A stretch of DNA of 64,000 bases from Argopecten irradians. Lineage: Eukaryota; Mollusca; Bivalvia; Pectinida; Pectinidae. Positions 59,901-64,000 of this stretch are shown piece by piece (positions within the stretch are counted from its first letter, which is position 1; every line of letters begins with the position of its first letter). Made by a program: the position numbers and the translations under genes. The stretch lies in contig NC_091140.1 in NCBI RefSeq assembly GCF_041381155.1, positions 21,914,864 to 21,978,863 on the forward strand, read 5' to 3'. A model generated the notes under the pieces. The model was given only the letters and a program-made list of their open reading frames with translations, ran no database searches and was not told the DNA's origin.

Positions 59901-62900
59901 AATATAGTATCCAAAAATATTATTATTATAGCCATTATATATACACTATAACATAGTACCCAAAAAATAGTGTTATCATAGCTATTATATATACACTATA
60001 AGATAGTACCCAAAATGGTATTATTATAGATGTTATATACACTATAGTATAGTACCCAAAAATATTATTATTATAGCTATTATATATACACTATAGTATA
60101 CTACCCAAAAATAGTATTATTATGGCCATTGTATATACACCATATTACCATAGACAAAATATAAATTATGAAGCCAATATATACAATGGTCTATATAATT
60201 GTACTGTAATCAAAATACATGATGTATGATTATAGTATCATAACTAATGTATGTATACTGTATCACAGTAACTTAAATATGATTATTATATTTAGCCATT
60301 TTGAATACACTATATGGCAACTGGTTTTCATGGTGACATATTTATTGGATGTGTTCTATCAATGACTGTTACTTTTTGTCTTTTTAATATTGTCATTTGT
60401 CCGTCATGTGAAATGGACGAGATAGCTATCAAACAGGAAGTCTGATAGGCAGCAGATTTTGTACATAAATAAATAACATCATGATGAAGTTATCTAAAAG
60501 TACCCGAAATCAATGGGACCGGTTAATTAAAACTACTAATTACATTTTCCACCTGTATGTATTTCTGACAGAATATGCTACTGAAGATTGACTTGGATTG
60601 TATGTGTTATCATGTCATTGCAGTGATTCCGGGAACAGTGGTGTATTCATGAAGGAGATGACAGGAGATTTGAAGGAAAATGTTGGCAACTACTTCCGAC
60701 TGAGCAATTACAAACAAATATTACATCATTTCAAAATATTTATTCTTCTTATACTGACTATCATCTTCTGTGTAAGTATTGTTATCGGATTTGTATATCT
60801 TATCGCCATAGCATATAATGCTGTTTTGGTATGATGTGGACTATACAAATGTATTCTGCTATAAATGCAAAATTCAAACCGTTGCAATTATTAACAGTAT
60901 TTTTGTTGTACCGGTATAATAATGAAATTGTAATCGTTGAATATTCAATGAGGGCTTCCTTTTTGTAATTGAATGTAACACTGAAACTATTGCTTTTCAC
61001 AGCTCTGATATATTCCCCATTTAGTGACACCATATTTATTGGTTGTATAATTTTTGTAGACTATCATTACTGCTAACAATGAATCAGAAGAGAAATTTTG
61101 GACAACATCCATTGACAACATAAAACCAACAGGTGAGATCATTAATAGAATGTTCTAAAATTATATACGTGTACTATCTAAATAAGTTTTTTATACGTCA
61201 AAATCATCTAAAAGAAACAATGTCCTAATAGTATTTTTTAAAATAATCATTTTATGTAGATAAACTAAATCAGTTTGGCTTGGCGTCTTCAATCAATTGC
61301 TTACCGTAAATTACTTTGGCAACAATTATAAATCCTATATAACTTGATGCTTGTGTTTTAAAGTCGTTAAGGTTACTTTATTGGGGTGATATTTTCGCAA
61401 TTTGCAGGACATAGCTTTGATCGCAAAGTTGATACGTAAAATACTGAGAAATAGTTTACTAAGATAAACTCTGAAAGCTATATAGTGAAAAATTAAAATC
61501 GCTAGAAAATAGATTTCTCGTTTTAATTCAAAATCGGTAAAATGGCCCGCGTGAATAACCGGCTGTATGGACTTGATTAAAAATCGACAAGTAAAGAGAA
61601 ACAAAAATCTAATATCATTCCATGTTGTTCCTTACAGTATCAATGTCACATGAAGCTGACGGACTGCTAAAGCTAACGTTAGACGGGCCTATTAACGCAA
61701 AAGACGAAACAGACCCGAACATGACCCATTCTATTATAACCGTCGATATCCTTCAGGAGAATACAGTAAGTACAATATTTATGTAATTCATTGTATTTCA
61801 TACTTAACAGGGTTATCACAAGATTGCTAGGGAAATCATGGCTTTGTCTTTTACGTGGATAGGAAAAAGACTGCTCAGATGCGCTAGACAATAAAGTAAC
61901 TGAAATGGTTGCCGACGTTATTAATTTGAACGCAATATGACTTTCCGGTGATGATGGCACTATCTAAATGTTTTTTTTTTAATTATTATTTTTCCTTAAG
62001 AAATGTGAGAAAATAAACAAGAATTTAGCATATACCTAGCATACATCGATAAATCGGGTTACTTAACCACGTCTTTCTTTATAGTGGTATTGGTGGGAAA
62101 GGGAAGTTGTTCATGACATGTACCACTTCGTTTTTGAATTATTGTTGTTAAATGAGTTTTTATGGATGATCAAATTTAGGATATAGACTACTCTTACAAT
62201 AAATCAGTAAATTCGACATATAAATTAAAATTTTTATCTTACCTATACTTTTAATATTTACCCCCAGTCTGTAGTTCTGGCGACAAAGCAATGGGAGGTA
62301 AATCATACCATTTTATTACTGGAAGAGACGGAGGAGGTAGAGCATAAATTCTCTAACGTCAGTGAAGCGTGAGTTTAAATTCTCTAACGTCAGTGAAGCG
62401 TGAGTTTCTTGTCACAAAACTTTTTAATACAATGATTGCCATGTGAATGTTAGTGTTCTGCTCGAATATCTCACGTGACTAGCTGTTATCGTATACATTT
62501 TTTCTTTCTGTTAAAATACAGTCAATAGTTTAATCTTGTTAACTTTATCCAAAAAACGTAAATTGTATTAAGATATTATGAATTTATGTAACCTTGCTTA
62601 TTTTGGTACAAAATTGCAGTTGAACAAGTGAGAGCATTTGTAATTATCGCTAGACTAACGTTATGGTTACCACGGAAACATATTTGTTTACTTTATTAAA
62701 AGGTCTTTCCGTTTTCCCACCATTGACCTTTGTTTATTTATTTATTTTGCTATATTTATTTTATTTACCAGAGAAACTGTTATCGTACGATTTACCACCA
62801 ATTCAACTGAGAGTTTCCCCATCAGGTGGAAATTACACGTTACACGTAACGAGGAAATAGTCGTTGCTGCAGTCATTCTAGCTTTTGTCTACATCCTCAT

Positions 62901-64000
62901 CATTTTTGAGGTTTGTTTATTATTTTAACGTCAAGAGCACTCTCAATAGACACTTGTTAATTATTGCAGTTACTTATATTTATAGTATCTATAAATTAAA
63001 ACAGGGATACTCAGTTGCCATGGAAATTGAAGTAATCAAAGTTAATACATGCAGTTTCCATCACTCTGAAATATATTCATACTAAGATTTTTTTTTTTTT
63101 TTTTTTTTTGCAATAATCTGATATGCTAAATGGGTGAAAATATTAGAAGAAAGATATCACACGAAATATGTACATGACCGCTCACAAAAACATTTAATTG
63201 TTTACATTGATTTTCAGCTTGTCCACAGAACTATTGCTGCCATAATAGGCTCCTTGGCGGCAGTAGCTGCGTTATCTTATTTTGAGAAGGTATGTAACCA
63301 TCTCTTGTATTAAATTTTGCGAGCGATCAAAATTCGTGAAAATAAAAATGGTTTTACATTTACAGTAGAAACTAAAATAACTGCCAGTCATAAATTAACT
63401 TGCCTGTTTCATTTAGCATAAAAACTCGAGTAGCAATCAAATAAACTGGGTTACAGCAAATCTCTTACACTTTGTCCATTTTTATATATACTTTGTCTTT
63501 TCTTCAGGTTTTTTCATCAATACAATATTATGTACAAAAGATAATCAATGATCATTCATATCATATTTAATTTTTCTCACTTATGTTGTTAATTTTATTC
63601 ATACACACCCTTACAATCTTGCATAGTACTTTTCCATATTCTGAATTTGTATTTGTCAATTCATTCATCATTTATGGAAAATGATATTGATGCTGAAAGA
63701 CTTGGACAGAAATGACGTGACATTTGGTTTGATATCCACAGCGACCATCACTGGAAGTCATTATATCCTGGATTGATATGGAGACACTTATGTTGCTTTT
63801 CGGAATGATGATACTTGTCGCCATATTTTCTGAAACCGGGTTTTTCAATTTCTTTGCCCTGAAGGTAAGTGACGACAATATGTAGATAAAAAGAGAACTT
63901 GTGTTCAAATTAAACATTTATTATTACTTTTTATCAATATAGAGAAGAGGAACTGTATTTTGGGAGAAATATCGGATGACGTATGAGTTAGTGAAAATAC
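53984..64000 (+). CDS. OCA2: P protein / OCA2 orthologue, first 342 residues (8 coding exons, continues past window)
   Basis: Exons: 53984-54225 (acceptor at 53915), 60624-60771, 61060-61132, 61638-61765, 62268-62368, 62772-62910, 63218-63289 and 63742-63864; phases join without a break. The N-terminal 80 residues are cytosolic with an acidic dileucine signal (ESTPLL, residues 73-78) and a second TPLL at 20-23, as in OCA2 proteins that use such signals for lysosome-related organelle sorting. The first helix ([12 protein letters not shown]) is followed by a luminal loop with five N-x-S/T sequons, then [37 protein letters not shown] and [12 protein letters not shown]. The last exon contains [18 protein letters not shown], a near-invariant OCA2 segment of the ArsB/CitMHS-type transporter domain. 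The family sets melanosomal chloride conductance and pH and thus pigmentation. Human OCA2 is 838 aa, so over half lies beyond the right edge. In-frame stops upstream of 53984 support this ATG. Confidence 0.93.
54272..54431. mobile_element. MITE, AACGACG family, member 2 (OCA2 intron)
   Basis: The left end GATATGCCAAAACGACGTGG, then GTGAAGTACGATTTA, mirrors the right end TAAATCGTTCTTTACCCACG, then TCGTTTTGGTATC. The 160-bp unit is a near-complete inverted repeat with TGACGTCA at its centre. It begins about 45 bp after the exon 1 donor. Confidence 0.82.
55725..57620 (+). repeat. composite repeat unit 1: ~520-bp leader plus ~47-bp minisatellite
   Basis: Leader 55725-56245 contains AAATGCCTCTGAATRATAT, TCTATATTTTGAACTT and GATGTCTCCTTCATTGACAC. 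It runs directly into tandem units (ATAGTAACCTATAAAATATG, ATTATAGCATTGTATATACA, TTGTATT; 45-47 bp) to about 57620. Unit edges decay toward the right end. It is inside the first mapped OCA2 intron. A homologous leader plus array starts at 57838. Confidence 0.88.
57620..57775. mobile_element. diverged MITE related to 36793-36954, between the two composite units
   Basis: Shares CGGCCCTTTCG, TTGATTGTGACGACATGTGT, TTTTCAGAGAA, CACAAAATAATGACG and AAGGTATCTCTGTAAT with the GTF3A-intron MITE, in the same order. The left terminal repeat is eroded. Confidence 0.65.
57838..60310 (+). repeat. composite repeat unit 2: ~530-bp leader plus ~48-bp minisatellite
   Basis: Leader 57838-58375 matches the unit 1 leader word for word with scattered differences. 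The following array (58375-60310) has diverged units such as ATAGTACCCAAAAATAGTAT, TATTATAGCTATTATATATA, CACTATA. The repeated 'CACTATAATATAG' spacing makes a spurious ORF of repeated hydrophobic blocks on the minus strand near 59700-59890. Confidence 0.85.
61820..61965 (+). repeat. third, decayed copy of the CpG-rich 50.7-kb repeat (OCA2 intron)
   Basis: Contains GCGCTAGACAATAA, GACGTTATTAATTTGAACGC and ATGACTTTCCGGTGATGATG, in the same order as the copies at 50686-51090, with CpGs mostly lost. It lies between the exons at 61638 and 62268. Confidence 0.55.
62346..62407 (+). repeat. 31-bp tandem duplication spanning an OCA2 exon-intron junction
   Basis: AAATTCTCTAACGTCAGTGA, then AGCGTGAGTTT, occurs twice back to back. 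The first copy holds the end of the exon and its donor (GC then GTGAGT at 62369). The second copy is intronic and repeats both the exon end and the donor. Use of the second donor would put GCG TGA in frame. Confidence 0.93.
63088..63109 (+). repeat. poly-T tract in OCA2 intron
   Basis: About 22 consecutive T. It lies roughly 110 bp upstream of the exon 7 acceptor, too far to be its polypyrimidine tract; it may be the A-tail of a minus-strand retroposon. Confidence 0.6.

Noticed and set aside
63944..64000. Possible next OCA2 exon after the AG at 63942-63943
   Set aside because: The in-frame translation ([14 protein letters not shown]) does not resemble the segment that follows the SETGFF exon in OCA2; the real exon is probably beyond the window.

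Overview
The window is AT-rich animal nuclear DNA, most likely from a bivalve mollusc. The genes have spliced coding exons with GT-AG introns. The gene-poor space is filled with foldback MITEs, non-LTR retrotransposon debris, a tRNA-derived SINE head and large minisatellites. The repeat families, such as elements ending in a 'CTCACCGGCCCTTTGGGCC'-type hairpin, resemble those common in bivalves; that attribution is from memory, not from a search.

I could assemble four genes exon by exon with consistent reading frame. (1) A small CYYR1/Shisa-like membrane protein gene lies on the minus strand (21077 down to 11533, 3 exons, 134 aa). (2) Its paralogue lies head-to-head on the plus strand (24211-26038, 3 exons, 119 aa) with identical intron phases. 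(3) A nine-finger C2H2 protein matching transcription factor IIIA (GTF3A) lies on the minus strand (43307 down to 35434, 9 exons, 652 aa). (4) The first eight coding exons of an OCA2/P-protein orthologue lie on the plus strand (53984-63864 and beyond the right edge). They encode the cytosolic tail with a dileucine sorting signal, the first membrane helix, a luminal loop rich in N-glycosylation sequons, and the start of the ion-transporter domain.

Layout. 1-770: dispersed repeat. 1000-3470: satellite with 186-bp monomers and a 558-bp higher-order period. 3650-4085: dead RT fragment. 4.1-11.5 kb: no recognised gene, but a foldback at 6.8 kb, a long inverted-repeat element at 7.6-9.2 kb and a G-run at 10.4 kb. 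11.5-21.1 kb: CYYR-like gene 1, whose last intron holds about 4 kb of a 52-bp minisatellite that appears to have grown out of its own 3' splice site. 24.2-26.3 kb: CYYR-like gene 2. 26.8-31.1 kb: degraded L1/Tx1-like LINE plus a fresh 1.27-kb tandem duplication. 31.1-35.4 kb: MITEs and dispersed repeats. 35.4-43.3 kb: GTF3A. 43.5-45.3 kb: TIR element with a nested LINE 3' end. 46.26-47.45 kb: PIF/Harbinger-like non-autonomous transposon. 50.6-51.5 kb: CpG-rich foldback repeats. 53.9-64 kb: OCA2, whose first mapped intron holds two units of a 520-bp leader followed by a ~47-bp minisatellite.

The genes are not a functional cluster; they are ordinary neighbours. The most striking signal is the splice-acceptor-derived minisatellite in CYYR-like gene 1. 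Also notable are a 31-bp duplication of an exon-intron junction in OCA2, the trimeric satellite, and an element whose ends are mirrored arrays of a 13-bp word.
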